From assembly GCF_003666015.1 (NCBI RefSeq), contig NZ_QPLT01000022.1, forward strand, positions 1-48,592: a stretch of 48,592 nt of DNA. Direction: 5' to 3'. Source of the DNA: Halorubrum sp. Atlit-26R. Its GTDB lineage: Archaea > Halobacteriota > Halobacteria > Halobacteriales > Haloferacaceae. This document shows positions 7,420 to 15,521 of the stretch, piece after piece. Every line of letters starts with the position of its first letter. Position 1 is the stretch's first letter. Below the pieces are notes generated by a model. That model was not told the origin of the DNA. It saw only the letters and a list, made by a program, of their open reading frames with translations, and did no database searches. Both the position numbers and the translations under genes were made by a program.

Positions 7420-7800
7420 CTACTCGTCGATCGGGTCGAGGGAACTGAGGTCCGCGTGGAGGACTTCGCCGTCGCGAACGACGTACCGCTTGGCCAGGAC
7501 TGGGAAGCGGCACTTGGTGAACCCCGCCGTCTGGATATCGAACTCTTCGTCGGCTTCGAGGTGGTCGGCGAGTTCTCGCAGGAATTCGTGGGTCACGATG
7601 CCGCCCTCGTAGTCTGGGAGGCCGTTCTCCCGCGCCTCGTACACCTCGAAGTCGTCGTACCCCCAGATGGTGAGCTCTCCGTCTTCGGTCACCTCCCAGT
7701 CGAGCGTCCCGAAGCAGTAGCTCTCACAGAGCTCGCGGACTGCCTGCGGATCCGATACGATCACGCCAGTCGACGTCGTCGCAGCTTGCAGTGTCGCCAT
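7420..7800 (-). CDS. Haloarchaeal plasmid protein, function unknown
   Basis: 126 residues starting MATLQAATTSTGVIVSDPQ. It has a helix (AVRELCESYCFGTLDWEV), a strand pair (GELTIWGYDDFEVYEA), a helix (HEFLRELADHLEADEEFDIQ) and a final strand region with KRYVVRDGEVLHADL. The order strand, helix, strand suggests one small compact domain. No recognised function; it belongs to the same leftward row as its neighbours and is preceded by a recurring box. Confidence 0.65.
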   Translation of the reverse strand: MATLQAATTSTGVIVSDPQAVRELCESYCFGTLDWEVTEDGELTIWGYDDFEVYEARENGLPDYEGGIVTHEFLRELADHLEADEEFDIQTAGFTKCRFPVLAKRYVVRDGEVLHADLSSLDPIDE

Positions 7801-7826
7801 GTCTGGACTTCACGGGGTCGCCCCCG

Positions 7827-7849
7827 CACCCCTGTCGGGGGCGATAAAC
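7827..7849 (-). promoter_or_regulatory. CACCC-GGGG-AAAC box (copy 9)
   Basis: Minus strand: GTTTATCG, CCCCCGACA, GGGGTG, CGGGGG. It lies 26 bp upstream of the ATG at 7800. Both the C-run/first G-run and the C-run/second G-run could pair. Confidence 0.7.
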
Positions 7850-7891
7850 CGACGCGAGAGTTGCCTCCCGAGGCGTGGCCGGCGACGCCAG

Positions 7892-8080
7892 TTAGGAGTC
7901 TGCGTGGGCGTCCGCCCCGGCTCCGTCGCCCGGCTGCGTGAGAAGGCTCACCTCCTCCAGGAGGTCTCTCGCGGTCTCGACTCGCTCTCGATCCGCGTCG
8001 TCCAACCGGTTGACGTCGAGTCGGTTGAGATTGCTGAGTATACGATACATCCGGTATCCCTGTTTGAACTCTTGCTCCAT
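7892..8080 (-). CDS. Small helical haloarchaeal protein
   Basis: 62 residues, MEQEFKQGYRMYRILSNLNR then a second helix around DDADRERVETARDLLEEVSL and an acidic tail. It looks like a two-helix protein, possibly dimeric. The ATG at 8080 is used because the upstream in-frame start adds residues lying in a degenerate copy of the recurring box. Function unknown. Confidence 0.55.
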   Translation of the reverse strand: MEQEFKQGYRMYRILSNLNRLDVNRLDDADRERVETARDLLEEVSLLTQPGDGAGADAHADS

Positions 8081-8229
8081 CGGAAGCGCCTCACCGCTCA
8101 CCGGCGCGGAAAGACCCACCATCGAGACTGGCGTCGGGCTTGTAGGAGGTCACGCTCTTAGCAGTAGGTCAAAGCACTCTTTCTTCATTCTAAAACCGGT
8201 CTGGAACGTCTGGTAAATAGGTGTGCGTA

Positions 8230-8236
8230 GTTTACA
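8230..8236 (+). repeat. 7-bp target duplication, left copy
   Basis: GTTTACA directly before the left end of the insertion sequence; the same 7 bp follow its right end at 8928-8934. Confidence 0.85.
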
Positions 8237-8927
8237 GGTCGCGTTAAGTTAGAGGATGAGGCGGACGAGTTCTGAGTGTCTATGACAGAATTCGACCGCC
8301 TCAGCGGACGTATCGCGTGGATCGACTTGTCGTTTGTGGAGCGAGATCGAACGCCGCGCTGGGGGATTGAAGTAGGGATCCGCTGTCACTTGGCCGGTAT
8401 GTCATTACGTGAGATAAGTATACTTCTCGAAAGCTTTGGGATCGATCGGAGTCACGTCGCTATTCACAACTGGGTTCGTAAAGCTAATTTACAGCCGGTC
8501 TCGACCGTCTCCGAGGATCAACTCGCGGTTGACGAAAAGATGATCCGCCTCCACGGCCAGCAGTTCTGGCTGTACGGTGCGGTTGATCCACAGACGAACA
8601 AAATCCTCCACGTAAGCCTCTATCCAACCGGAAATAAACAGACGACGCGATGGTTTCTGACCGAGCTACACCGGCGTTATCAGCTCAATGACGTGGAATT
8701 TCTCGTCGATGACGCAGACTATCTTGGGCCAGTTCTTGCTGAAGACGGGTACCGATTTCAAATCATTCAACATGGAAATCGGAATTCCATTGAACGTGTC
8801 TTTCGAGAGATAGAACGATGAACATCATCGTTTGCGAATAGTTTCAGCAATGTCGCGCTAGAGACTGCTCAAAACTGGCTCGAAACCTTCGCCGTCTCCT
8901 ACAATTCACGCCAAACTTAACGCGACC
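8237..8927 (+). mobile_element. Complete IS6-type insertion sequence, 691 bp
   Basis: Perfect 14-bp inverted ends GGTCGCGTTAAGTT (8237-8250) and AACTTAACGCGACC (8914-8927), flanked by GTTTACA on both sides. IS6 elements normally make 8-bp duplications, so one base may have changed or this target was cut with 7 bp. The element carries one transposase gene with an internal stop. It lies between the small plasmid genes and nrdA, 38 bp after the nrdA stop codon. Confidence 0.9.
8282..8920 (+). pseudogene. IS6-type transposase with in-frame nonsense codon
   Basis: The frame from ATG 8282 (or GTG 8276) begins MTEFDRLSGRIAWIDL and has the DDE core: D in QLAVDEKMIRL, D in FLVDDADYLGP, and E in NSIERVFREIER. 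Immediately after this last motif there is TGA at 8819-8821, followed in the same frame by TSSFANSFSNVALETAQNW to TAA at 8918-8920. Relatives have an arginine at this point (FREIKRRTSSF), so CGA to TGA is likely. All three catalytic residues precede the stop, so only the last 33 residues are lost; activity may be reduced rather than absent. Confidence 0.85.
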
Positions 8928-8934
8928 GTTTACA
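8928..8934 (+). repeat. 7-bp target duplication, right copy
   Basis: GTTTACA directly after the right inverted end at 8927, identical to 8230-8236. Confidence 0.85.
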
Positions 8935-8965
8935 TTAACCGCTCTATCATATCGGCCGTGGGAGA

Positions 8966-10660
8966 TCAGCTCTCACAGGCCTTGCATTCGAGGATGTCTC
9001 GGCTGAACTTCTGTGCGGCGTTCACGCTGTGTTGGTAGTAGAGACTCTTCACCCCTTTCTTCCAAGCCTCGATGTAGAGTTGGTTGATCTCCTTGACGCT
9101 CACTTCGCTCGGATCGATCGAGACGTTCAGGCTCTGTGCCTGATCGATATGTTTCTGCCGCTGCGCTGCCTGGTTGATGATCGCCATCTGTGGGATCTCG
9201 GCGAAGGTTTTGAACACCTCCTTCTCCTCGTCGGTCAGGCAGTCGAGGTGTTGCACGCTCCCGTCGTTCTGTGCGATGCTGTCCCAAACCTCGCGCTCGT
9301 CTCTGCCTCGCTCTTTCAGTATCGCCTCAAGGAACCGGTTCTTTTGCGTCGACTTCAGCTTCGCACCGTCGCGAACGAAGTAGTTCGATTTCAGCGGTTC
9401 GATGCTCGGACTGACCTGCCCCAGGATGACACTGCTGGATTTCGTCGGGGCCACGCTCATCGTCGTCGCGTTCCGGCGACCGTAGCCCTCGAGCACCTCC
9501 GGCTCGCCGAACTCGTCGGCGAGCCGACGACTCTCCTCGTAACTTCGCTCCTTGATCGTGCGGAAGATTGCCTCGTTTTTTTCCATGGCCTTCATACTGT
9601 CGAACGGAATCATCTCGCTCTGGAGGTAGCTGTGCCAGCCGAGGACGCCGATGCCGATCGCCCTGTGCCGTTTCGCAAACCGTACTGGGCGTTCCATGAA
9701 CTGCGTCCCCTCCGCCTCTTGGATGAACTCCTCCATGACAGCGTCGAGGAACCGCGTCAGCGTCTCTACTGCGTCGGTATCCTTCCACTCGTCGTAGTGG
9801 AGCGCGTTCATCGACGAGAGACAACAGACGAAACTCTCGTTTGGCGTGGCTGGCAGCGCGATCTCGGTACACAGGTTGGAGCCGTTGATCTCGTAGCCCC
9901 TGTCCTTGTAGACCTGTGGCTTCCCGTCATTCATGTTGTCCCGGAAGATGATATACGGGACACCGATGTTAATCCGCGTCTCTATGATTTCTGCCCACGT
10001 CTCTCGCTTCTCCTCGTCGCCATCGACCATCGCCCGGAACCAATCGTCACCGATGATGACGCCGTAGTAGATGTCCTGTACGGGGTCGCCCTCGGTCTTG
10101 ATGTTGAGCCACTCGTCTAGGTCGTCGTGTTCAACGTCGATGTACCCCGCGAACTGGCCGCGCCGCGTCTCGCCCTGGCTGACGACGTTGATGATAGTGT
10201 CGAACAGCTCGGTGAAGCTGTAGCTCCCGTTGCTCTTGCCGTTGTTCGTGATCGGGCTGCCTCGGGGCCGGATTTCGCCGAAGTACCCGCTGGTCCCGCC
10301 GCCCAGCTTGGTCATCTCGCCCACTTCGGCCTGCGTGTAGAGGATGCTCTCCATGTTGTCCTCCATGTAACTACCGAAGCAGCTGATGGGCAGGCCTCGG
10401 TCCAGACCGAAGTTCGACCACACCGGACTCGCAAGGCTGTAGAAGCCCCGACTCATGTAGTCGTAGAACTTGTCCGCGAAGCCGTCGTCGTCCAGGATCT
10501 CCTCGGCCCGCTCCGCGATCTCCCTGACCCGCTCCTCGGCCGTGACGCCCTCGATCAGGTACCCGTCGTCGAGGAACGCCCGGCTGTCCTCGTTCAGCCA
10601 GTAGAACGGTTCCTCGTGCTGCTGGTTGACCTCGTTGAGTGCTGGTTCTGTTTGTGCCAT
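8966..10660 (-). CDS. nrdA: Class I ribonucleoside-diphosphate reductase, large subunit
   Basis: 564 residues. It reduces ribonucleotides to deoxyribonucleotides with the radical supplied by the small subunit. Visible are the active-site cysteine pair C94 (PISCFGSYME) and C279/C280 (SFVCCLSSMN), the thiyl-radical motif NLCTEI with N262, C264 and E266, and a C-terminal CKAC (C559, C562) that would re-reduce the active site. It is much shorter than E. coli NrdA and has no N-terminal ATP cone, so the allosteric activity site is absent. It starts 2 bp after the nrdB stop. Gene order nrdR, nrdB, nrdA. Confidence 0.95.
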   Translation of the reverse strand: MAQTEPALNEVNQQHEEPFYWLNEDSRAFLDDGYLIEGVTAEERVREIAERAEEILDDDGFADKFYDYMSRGFYSLASPVWSNFGLDRGLPISCFGSYMEDNMESILYTQAEVGEMTKLGGGTSGYFGEIRPRGSPITNNGKSNGSYSFTELFDTIINVVSQGETRRGQFAGYIDVEHDDLDEWLNIKTEGDPVQDIYYGVIIGDDWFRAMVDGDEEKRETWAEIIETRINIGVPYIIFRDNMNDGKPQVYKDRGYEINGSNLCTEIALPATPNESFVCCLSSMNALHYDEWKDTDAVETLTRFLDAVMEEFIQEAEGTQFMERPVRFAKRHRAIGIGVLGWHSYLQSEMIPFDSMKAMEKNEAIFRTIKERSYEESRRLADEFGEPEVLEGYGRRNATTMSVAPTKSSSVILGQVSPSIEPLKSNYFVRDGAKLKSTQKNRFLEAILKERGRDEREVWDSIAQNDGSVQHLDCLTDEEKEVFKTFAEIPQMAIINQAAQRQKHIDQAQSLNVSIDPSEVSVKEINQLYIEAWKKGVKSLYYQHSVNAAQKFSRDILECKACES

Positions 10661-10662
10661 CG

Positions 10663-11673
10663 TTAGAACATGTCCTCCGCGGTGACGCTCTGTGCGTGTT
10701 TGTTGTACGTGGTCGACCGCTTGCTGAAGAAGTCGTTATCCTTTGTCATCATGATGTCCTCGTCGAACCACCGTGTCTCCTCGAGCAGGTCATCGTCCGG
10801 GTCGAATATCGGCTCGACACCGACGTTCTCGAGACTCTGGTTGAACCGGTCCCGCAAGAACGCGTCGACGTGCGCCCGGGGAAGGAACTCCAGTTCGCCC
10901 TCACTGAAGATCCAGTCCAGTATCTTCATCTCTGCCTCGAACGCCTGCTGACAGGCCGCTTGGACCTCTTCTTCGAAGTCCTCGTCGAAGAGGTCCGGAT
11001 TCTCCTCGCGAATCGTCTCCACGAGTTCGACACCGAACAGTCCGTGAATCTGCTCCTCCTTGCTGGTCGCTTCGACAGCGTTCGCGATCCCCTTGAATTT
11101 CTTTTCGTGTTTGTCGAAGCTCGTCATGATGAGGAACTGCGAGAACAGCGAGACGTGCTCGACGAACGTGGAGAACAGCAGGAGACTCATCACGTACTCC
11201 TCTTTGTCGTCGCTCTCGCTCTTCTCGAGGTACTCGTCGAGGTAGTCGATCCGCTCCTCGATTGCGGGGACGGCAGTCACCTCCTCGAAGTCCTCCGTGA
11301 TCCCCAAGATGTCGAGGAGGTGGCTGTACGCGTCCATATGTCTGACCTCGCTCTCCGCGAAGGTCATGCCGACGTTCCCGATCTCCGCTTTGGGCATCTC
11401 GTCGTAGATGTCTGCCCAGAAGGTCTTGACTTGGACCTCGATCTGCGCGATGGCCAGCATCGTCCGCTTGATGACGGTCTTCTCGGCGGGAGTCGTGTTG
11501 ACCTTGAAGTCTTGAACGTCTCCTGAGAAGTTGAACTCCGTGTGAACCCAGTAGCTGTTTCGTATCGCGTCTTTGTACTCGAGGACGTCGGGGTACTCGT
11601 ACGGTTTGAGCTGCGTTCGTTCGGAGAAGATGTCGGTCTCCGGATCTCTGCCTGTGGTTTTGTTTTCAGTCAT
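10663..11673 (-). CDS. nrdB: Class I ribonucleotide reductase, small (radical) subunit
   Basis: 336 residues of the ferritin-like R2 family, which makes the tyrosyl radical used by NrdA. Metal ligands can be placed at E79, E109, H112, E172, E207 and H210, and the radical tyrosine at Y116 in EVRHMDAY, the usual ExxHxxxY spacing. The C-terminal tail (SVTAEDMF) is the part that docks to the large subunit in this family. The ATG at 11673 gives MTENKTTG; it could also start two codons earlier. It is directly followed by nrdA and preceded by a 133-bp gap carrying two palindromes. Confidence 0.95.
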   Translation of the reverse strand: MTENKTTGRDPETDIFSERTQLKPYEYPDVLEYKDAIRNSYWVHTEFNFSGDVQDFKVNTTPAEKTVIKRTMLAIAQIEVQVKTFWADIYDEMPKAEIGNVGMTFAESEVRHMDAYSHLLDILGITEDFEEVTAVPAIEERIDYLDEYLEKSESDDKEEYVMSLLLFSTFVEHVSLFSQFLIMTSFDKHEKKFKGIANAVEATSKEEQIHGLFGVELVETIREENPDLFDEDFEEEVQAACQQAFEAEMKILDWIFSEGELEFLPRAHVDAFLRDRFNQSLENVGVEPIFDPDDDLLEETRWFDEDIMMTKDNDFFSKRSTTYNKHAQSVTAEDMF

Positions 11674-11734
11674 TGGCACGTACCCCGGAGGAATCGTCCT
11701 CTGTTGGTTGGTTTCTGTTTCCGTTGTTCTCTGT

Positions 11735-11777
11735 ACGTCTTGACGTGGGTCATGCTCGCCCGGTCAAGGATTGACCG
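11735..11777 (-). promoter_or_regulatory. Two palindromes upstream of nrdB
   Basis: ACGTC-TT-GACGT at 11735-11746 and CGGTCAA-GGA-TTGACCG at 11761-11777, both perfect, in the nrdR-nrdB gap. They are about the size of NrdR operators but do not match the bacterial NrdR box sequence, so they are candidate operators only. Confidence 0.45.
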
Positions 11778-11806
11778 AACATTCGTTTGAGCTGCGTATG
11801 TTTGTG

Positions 11807-12295
11807 TCATAGTGAGCTGTTCGAGGCTTCGAAGTCATCGAGTTCTGCATCCAAGACTGCGTCAAGTTCTCTCAGGAACTCCTGTGGCTCAGAGAATGCT
11901 TTGTAAACGGAGACAAATCGAATGTAGGCTACCTTATCGAGCGTACGGAGGTTCTCAGAGACGAGTTCGCCGATAAGACTCGAAGAGACGATACGTGCCT
12001 CTCGATCTTGCAGTTCGCTCTCGATATCGTCGACGAGAGCGGTCACTGTTGTCTCGGTCACATCTCGCTTCTCAACGGCTCGCTCGATCCCTGCGCGGAG
12101 TTTCTGTCGGTCGAACGATTCGATGGTACCGTCGCGTTTTTTCACCTGGAGTGACTCCCACTCCGGACGTTCGTAGGTCGTAAAGCGGAACGAACAGCGT
12201 TGACACTCGCGGCGCCGTCGGACGGAGGTTCCGTCGGCACTAGTCCCTGTATCGATGACGCGTGTTCGCTCGTTCCCGCAATCCGGGCAGTTCAT
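11807..12295 (-). CDS. nrdR: NrdR transcriptional repressor of ribonucleotide reductase genes
   Basis: 162 residues. Residues 1-45 form the zinc ribbon (CPDCGNERTRV then CQRCSFRFTTYE), and residues 48-140 form the ATP-cone domain (VKKRDGTIESFDRQKLRAGI, then KVAYIRFVSVYKAF). NrdR senses ATP/dATP and blocks transcription of reductase genes. Its position directly upstream of nrdB and nrdA fits that role. ATG 12295 (MNCPDCGN) is chosen because it is the family start; an upstream codon would add MTT only. NrdR supplies an ATP cone that the large subunit here lacks. Confidence 0.93.
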   Translation of the reverse strand: MNCPDCGNERTRVIDTGTSADGTSVRRRRECQRCSFRFTTYERPEWESLQVKKRDGTIESFDRQKLRAGIERAVEKRDVTETTVTALVDDIESELQDREARIVSSSLIGELVSENLRTLDKVAYIRFVSVYKAFSEPQEFLRELDAVLDAELDDFEASNSSL

Positions 12296-12652
12296 AGTTG
12301 TCACTACTTAATCCTCCAGGGTCTTAACCCCAGATGTGGGGGCTCTCGATTTTGACCGCAATATCTGGTGGTGAGGACTGTCACATAAAGCTTACCCAAT
12401 TGAATTGATGTAGTACAACTAAAATTGAATAGTGGGCGCGGAAAATTGGGATCATCTGCATTGAGTGACCCAGTCTCAACTATTGCTCTCCATCCCCTCA
12501 CGTAGCGATTAGTATTCTATCTGTAGTTATCGATTTTACATCAGTTAGCGGCTGCGAGTCTGAACAAGGAAATCGTACTTCCTATTACTGTTAACCAACG
12601 AACCCCGGAGCCACCTGCAGAGATGTTGGTTAATCGACGCCCAGCACTGGCC
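12296..12652. other. Gap between nrdR and the 12653 gene
   Basis: A 357-bp A/T-rich stretch without a convincing gene. It should hold the nrdR promoter; CCCCA-GATG-TGGGG near 12328 is a short inverted repeat close to the nrdR start. Its far end holds the second copy of the TTAACCAAC inverted repeat. Confidence 0.6.
12591..12633. repeat. 9-bp inverted repeat TTAACCAAC/GTTGGTTAA (copy 2)
   Basis: Perfect arms at 12591-12599 and 12625-12633 with a 25-bp spacer. It lies 19 bp after the stop codon of the 12653-13534 gene. The spacer shares the words CGGAGCCA with the reverse complement of copy 1. Confidence 0.85.
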
Positions 12653-13534
12653 CTACTCGAGACTGGGTCCGTAGCGAGCCGAGCCACACACCCGACACTC
12701 CCAGATCGGTTGGCCCGTCCACGCCTCATCCGGGACCGACTCGTGGGTCTTGAACTGGTGATCAGTCGCTCGTCCACAGTTTTCACAGTCGAGTTCCTGC
12801 GTCGTCGGTACCGACGATACGTGGCGATCAGCCGCAGCCTCGCCTCTGGATTCGGTCAGCGCCATCGCTGGAACCAGCCACACCGCGTCGTCGGCGTCAT
12901 TGAGGACCCCGTCGAGACGCGACGCGTCGCGGATGCCGTCCCCACGCTGGTCGTAGAGCCGCGTCGGGGCCTGCTCCTGACGCTCCGACGCTTCCTGCCC
13001 GTTCCATCCTGTCTGGTCACGGGCGGCACTGAGAAGCCGCTCTCCCTCCTCTGCCGACACCTGTACCGCGTCACGGAGTGAGGGCCATTGTTCGGCCAGC
13101 TGGCGCGCCGGCGCCTCGTCGAGATCGTAGATGAGTGAGTAGTCGTTGACGGCCGGCTCCGCATCGTTGGCAGCAAGAAGGTTCCCCGCGGCGCCACCCT
13201 TCGCGACGGCGCCGTAGAACGTGGTCGACTCGACGACCAGGTGGACGATGCCGAGGAACGTCGTCGACGCTGTCTCGTCCGTGCTAGTGACGTCACCATC
13301 GAGATGGTTGGTGAGACAGAACCGGCATTTCGTCTGGCCGTCTGGGACTGACGCCCCACAGGACCGGCACTTGCTGTCGTCGGCCGTCGGCGCATCAGGG
13401 TAGCCACCAGCGTTCGTCGCGACGCGTTGCCGCCGGGGGGCACCCTCACAGCCGTCGTCCAGCATTGTGTCCGGAATGTGGGACGCCTCGCCGGTCGGCC
13501 GCAGTTCCTCGAAATCCAGATAGCGATCACGCAT
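12653..13534 (-). CDS. Double zinc-ribbon haloarchaeal protein, function unknown
   Basis: 293 residues. One zinc ribbon lies near 56-73 (CRSCGASVPDGQTKCRFC) and another near 250-284 (CENCGRATDHQ ... WECRVCG). Between them is a hydrophobic stretch with FLGIVHLVVESTTFYGAVAK and AAGNLLAAND, then a helical part. I do not recognise the family. The two ribbons suggest nucleic-acid or protein binding. It is divergent from the toxin/antitoxin-like genes starting at 13683 and ends next to an inverted repeat. Confidence 0.7.
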   Translation of the reverse strand: MRDRYLDFEELRPTGEASHIPDTMLDDGCEGAPRRQRVATNAGGYPDAPTADDSKCRSCGASVPDGQTKCRFCLTNHLDGDVTSTDETASTTFLGIVHLVVESTTFYGAVAKGGAAGNLLAANDAEPAVNDYSLIYDLDEAPARQLAEQWPSLRDAVQVSAEEGERLLSAARDQTGWNGQEASERQEQAPTRLYDQRGDGIRDASRLDGVLNDADDAVWLVPAMALTESRGEAAADRHVSSVPTTQELDCENCGRATDHQFKTHESVPDEAWTGQPIWECRVCGSARYGPSLE

Positions 13535-13636
13535 CGATTGGTGTAGTTTGTCTCGGATTCGTACTTCAACTTCAGGACCAGTAGTCCGCTCCGTCTCCCG
13601 TTTGAGTATAGGCCATAAACTAAGTCATGCGAACAT

Positions 13637-13643
13637 TTTATAC
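13637..13643 (+). promoter_or_regulatory. TATA box of the 13683 operon
   Basis: TTTATAC; a start about 25 bp downstream falls before ATG 13683 and after the alternative ATG at 13659, which supports the shorter protein. Confidence 0.55.
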
Positions 13644-13682
13644 TTCATGAGAAAGTAGATGGGAGTAGCAACTGGGGTTCCT

Positions 13683-13994
13683 ATGAGCAGTAACGACACT
13701 AAGCACGTGCAAACTGAACTGAACGAGGACGAATACGAACGCTTCCGGGAGTTTGCGAGAGAACACGGCCTCTCGCTGAAAGAAGCCGGCCACGAGGCGC
13801 TTCTCGAGTGGATCGAACGCCAGCAGCAAGCTGACCCAAACGACCCGGCGTTCACCGTCCTCGACGAGCTTGATGACGAGTCCCTTCCAGCGTCGTCAGC
13901 GACTGACGTTCGCGAGGAAGACGATCTCGTCGACGAGTGGCACGGGAGCGACGGGTCGTTCACGCTCGCTGACGACCCGTCCGCGCAATCCTGA
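13683..13994 (+). CDS. Antitoxin-like protein paired with a PIN-domain gene
   Basis: 103 residues starting MSSNDTKHVQTELNEDEYER. The first 50 residues resemble a ribbon-helix-helix-type antitoxin (strand HVQTELNEDEY followed by FREFAREHGLSLKEAGHEAL), and the acidic tail would wrap the partner. The gene is followed 6 bp later by the PIN-domain gene, the classical vapBC order. VapB-type role (neutralising the partner and repressing the operon) is inferred from context. Confidence 0.65.
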   Translation: MSSNDTKHVQTELNEDEYERFREFAREHGLSLKEAGHEALLEWIERQQQADPNDPAFTVLDELDDESLPASSATDVREEDDLVDEWHGSDGSFTLADDPSAQS

Positions 13995-14000
13995 ATTCGG

Positions 14001-14498
14001 ATGGCTGAACCAGTTGACACCCCGATCGGGACGATCACGCCCGAGCATTTTCGTCCAGGGCACGTCCGACATCAGGTCGTCGTCGGTCCGAAGTTCCTGT
14101 ACACCTTATTTAACCCTCAGGATCAGCTGCACCCAGTTTCGCGGGCGTTCATGGCGTTCGTCCGCGACGGTGACCTCCCCTATCGTCGCCTCATCGTCAA
14201 CGATCACATCGTCGACGAGGCCGCAACCCGGTTGAAAAAGCAAGCGTCGATGCGGAACGCCGCGTCGTTCCTGACGACACTGGATGAGAGCACGCTGTAT
14301 CAGTTCGAATCCGTTTCCGAGGACGTTTTTGATGATGCTAAAGCAACGTTCGTTGAGTGGACGGATCTGGATGCGTCACTCACCGATTTCACTGTTGCAG
14401 CCCATATGGAGGCCTTAGAGGTCGACCATATCCTAACGTACGACCGACACTACGATGCGTTCGATGTGACAACGCTTCCGTATCGCAATCAGGACTAG
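14001..14498 (+). CDS. PIN-domain protein, VapC-like, first aspartate missing
   Basis: 165 residues. VapC toxins cut RNA with a cluster of acidic residues. Here the second half is clear: the helix E in NDHIVDEAATRLKK and the terminal LTDFTVAAHMEALEVDHILTYDRHYDAF core contain the conserved acids and TYDRHY. The first strand, normally with aspartate (xxDTS), reads VVVGPKFLYTLFN, so the first catalytic aspartate is absent. The enzyme may be inactive or use another acid. It is 6 bp after its antitoxin-like partner and 11 bp before a winged-helix gene. Confidence 0.75.
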   Translation: MAEPVDTPIGTITPEHFRPGHVRHQVVVGPKFLYTLFNPQDQLHPVSRAFMAFVRDGDLPYRRLIVNDHIVDEAATRLKKQASMRNAASFLTTLDESTLYQFESVSEDVFDDAKATFVEWTDLDASLTDFTVAAHMEALEVDHILTYDRHYDAFDVTTLPYRNQD

Positions 14499-14509
14499 CG
14501 GTCCCACGC

Positions 14510-15061
14510 ATGTCCGAATATTCGCGAGATGGCGCTCCGTCGTGGACTGCGTCGATGAGCACTCGTGACCGTATTCGAGCGGTCACCGAGACGCTTCGCG
14601 AACCACGGTCGGTCAACTGGATTAGCGAGCAGGCCGACGCCGCCTGGAGCACGACCAACGAGGAGCTCCAGGATCTTGTTGACCAGGGCCAGCTGCGCCG
14701 CGTCGAGGCCGGCGAGACAACGCGCTACCAGCCGGACTACACGAGCCTGCTCTTCGAGGAGATTCGCACGCTCATTGAGGAGAACACCCGCGAGGAGCTG
14801 CGCAACGAATTGTCCGCGATCACCGAAGAGATCGAAGAGTGGCAGGCCACCTACGACATCGAGACGTGGGAGGAGCTCGAACAGTCGCTCGCCGACGGCG
14901 ACCTCGCAAGTGCCGAGCTTCGCGAACGCCGTGACGTGATCACGCGGTGGGAGGAGAATCTGGAAGACCGTCGCCTCATCAAGCACGGGTTGGCGCTATA
15001 TTCGGATGTCGAAGCCGCTCGCGAGCAGATGGTGGATGTGGCTGACCGCGCCATCCGCTAA
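14510..15061 (+). CDS. Winged-helix protein with coiled coil, DUF7342-like
   Basis: 183 residues. The helix-turn-helix is near 20-65 (VNWISEQADAAWSTTNEELQ then a wing), followed by a long coiled coil around TREELRNELSAITEEIEEWQ and a helical tail ending VADRAIR. It resembles the antitoxin-like proteins at 15518-16030 and 35745-36278, both upstream of TumE-like toxins. Here it is the last gene of a PIN operon and is convergent, 7 bp apart, with a TumE-like toxin gene. It could regulate either. A decayed piece of a relative lies at 19370-19449. Confidence 0.75.
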   Translation: MSEYSRDGAPSWTASMSTRDRIRAVTETLREPRSVNWISEQADAAWSTTNEELQDLVDQGQLRRVEAGETTRYQPDYTSLLFEEIRTLIEENTREELRNELSAITEEIEEWQATYDIETWEELEQSLADGDLASAELRERRDVITRWEENLEDRRLIKHGLALYSDVEAAREQMVDVADRAIR

Positions 15062-15068
15062 TTCCGTC

Positions 15069-15521
15069 TCACGGCGGGTTTGAGGCGCTATTCAGCTGCT
15101 CTATGTCGTCGTCCTCGTACGCTGCCCGCCACATCGCATGAACTGTACGCGTCACGAGTGAGACCTCGGTCACGTCGATACAGGACGATTCGGCGTCCGT
15201 TGTTGCGGCTTCAGGCGGCGGATGGAAATGGATCTCGGGAGAGTGTGTATACGGGTGGCGATCGAAGCGCCAGTTGATGTCGTCGCTATCGACGTAGTGG
15301 AACGAATACATCCCGAATTCGCTCCACTGGATATCGAGCCGACCGCTCTTGGCGTTGCCAAGCCCGTCGCTGAGACTGATTTGCAGTTCCGTGGGGGCGA
15401 CGACGTTGTCGTACGCCGTTTCGCCGACAAGCGGTTCAAGTTCGAGCCACAGGTCACGAATCCGCTGGTGCGCCGGAAGATAGATAGGCCCGAACTCGCC
15501 GGCGCGGTCGTCATCGCTCAT
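15069..15521 (-). CDS. TumE-like toxin (DUF6516 family)
   Basis: 150 residues. The family core is seen: KSGRLDIQWSEFGMYSFHYV, then WRFDRHPYTHSPEIHFHPPP, the histidine-rich signature of TumE-type toxins (RWDN.PHH..FPHH in bacteria). TumE toxins pair with a helix-turn-helix antitoxin; that gene (15518-16030) overlaps this start by 4 bp (ATGA). The tail DDDIEQLNSASNPP recurs at the end of the truncated TFB at 19458. A nucleic-acid-targeting role is inferred from the family. Confidence 0.75.
   Translation of the reverse strand: MSDDDRAGEFGPIYLPAHQRIRDLWLELEPLVGETAYDNVVAPTELQISLSDGLGNAKSGRLDIQWSEFGMYSFHYVDSDDINWRFDRHPYTHSPEIHFHPPPEAATTDAESSCIDVTEVSLVTRTVHAMWRAAYEDDDIEQLNSASNPP

Noticed and set aside
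8230-8250. An 8-bp target duplication for the complete insertion sequence
   Set aside because: Extending the repeat by one base on either side fails; only 7 bp match.
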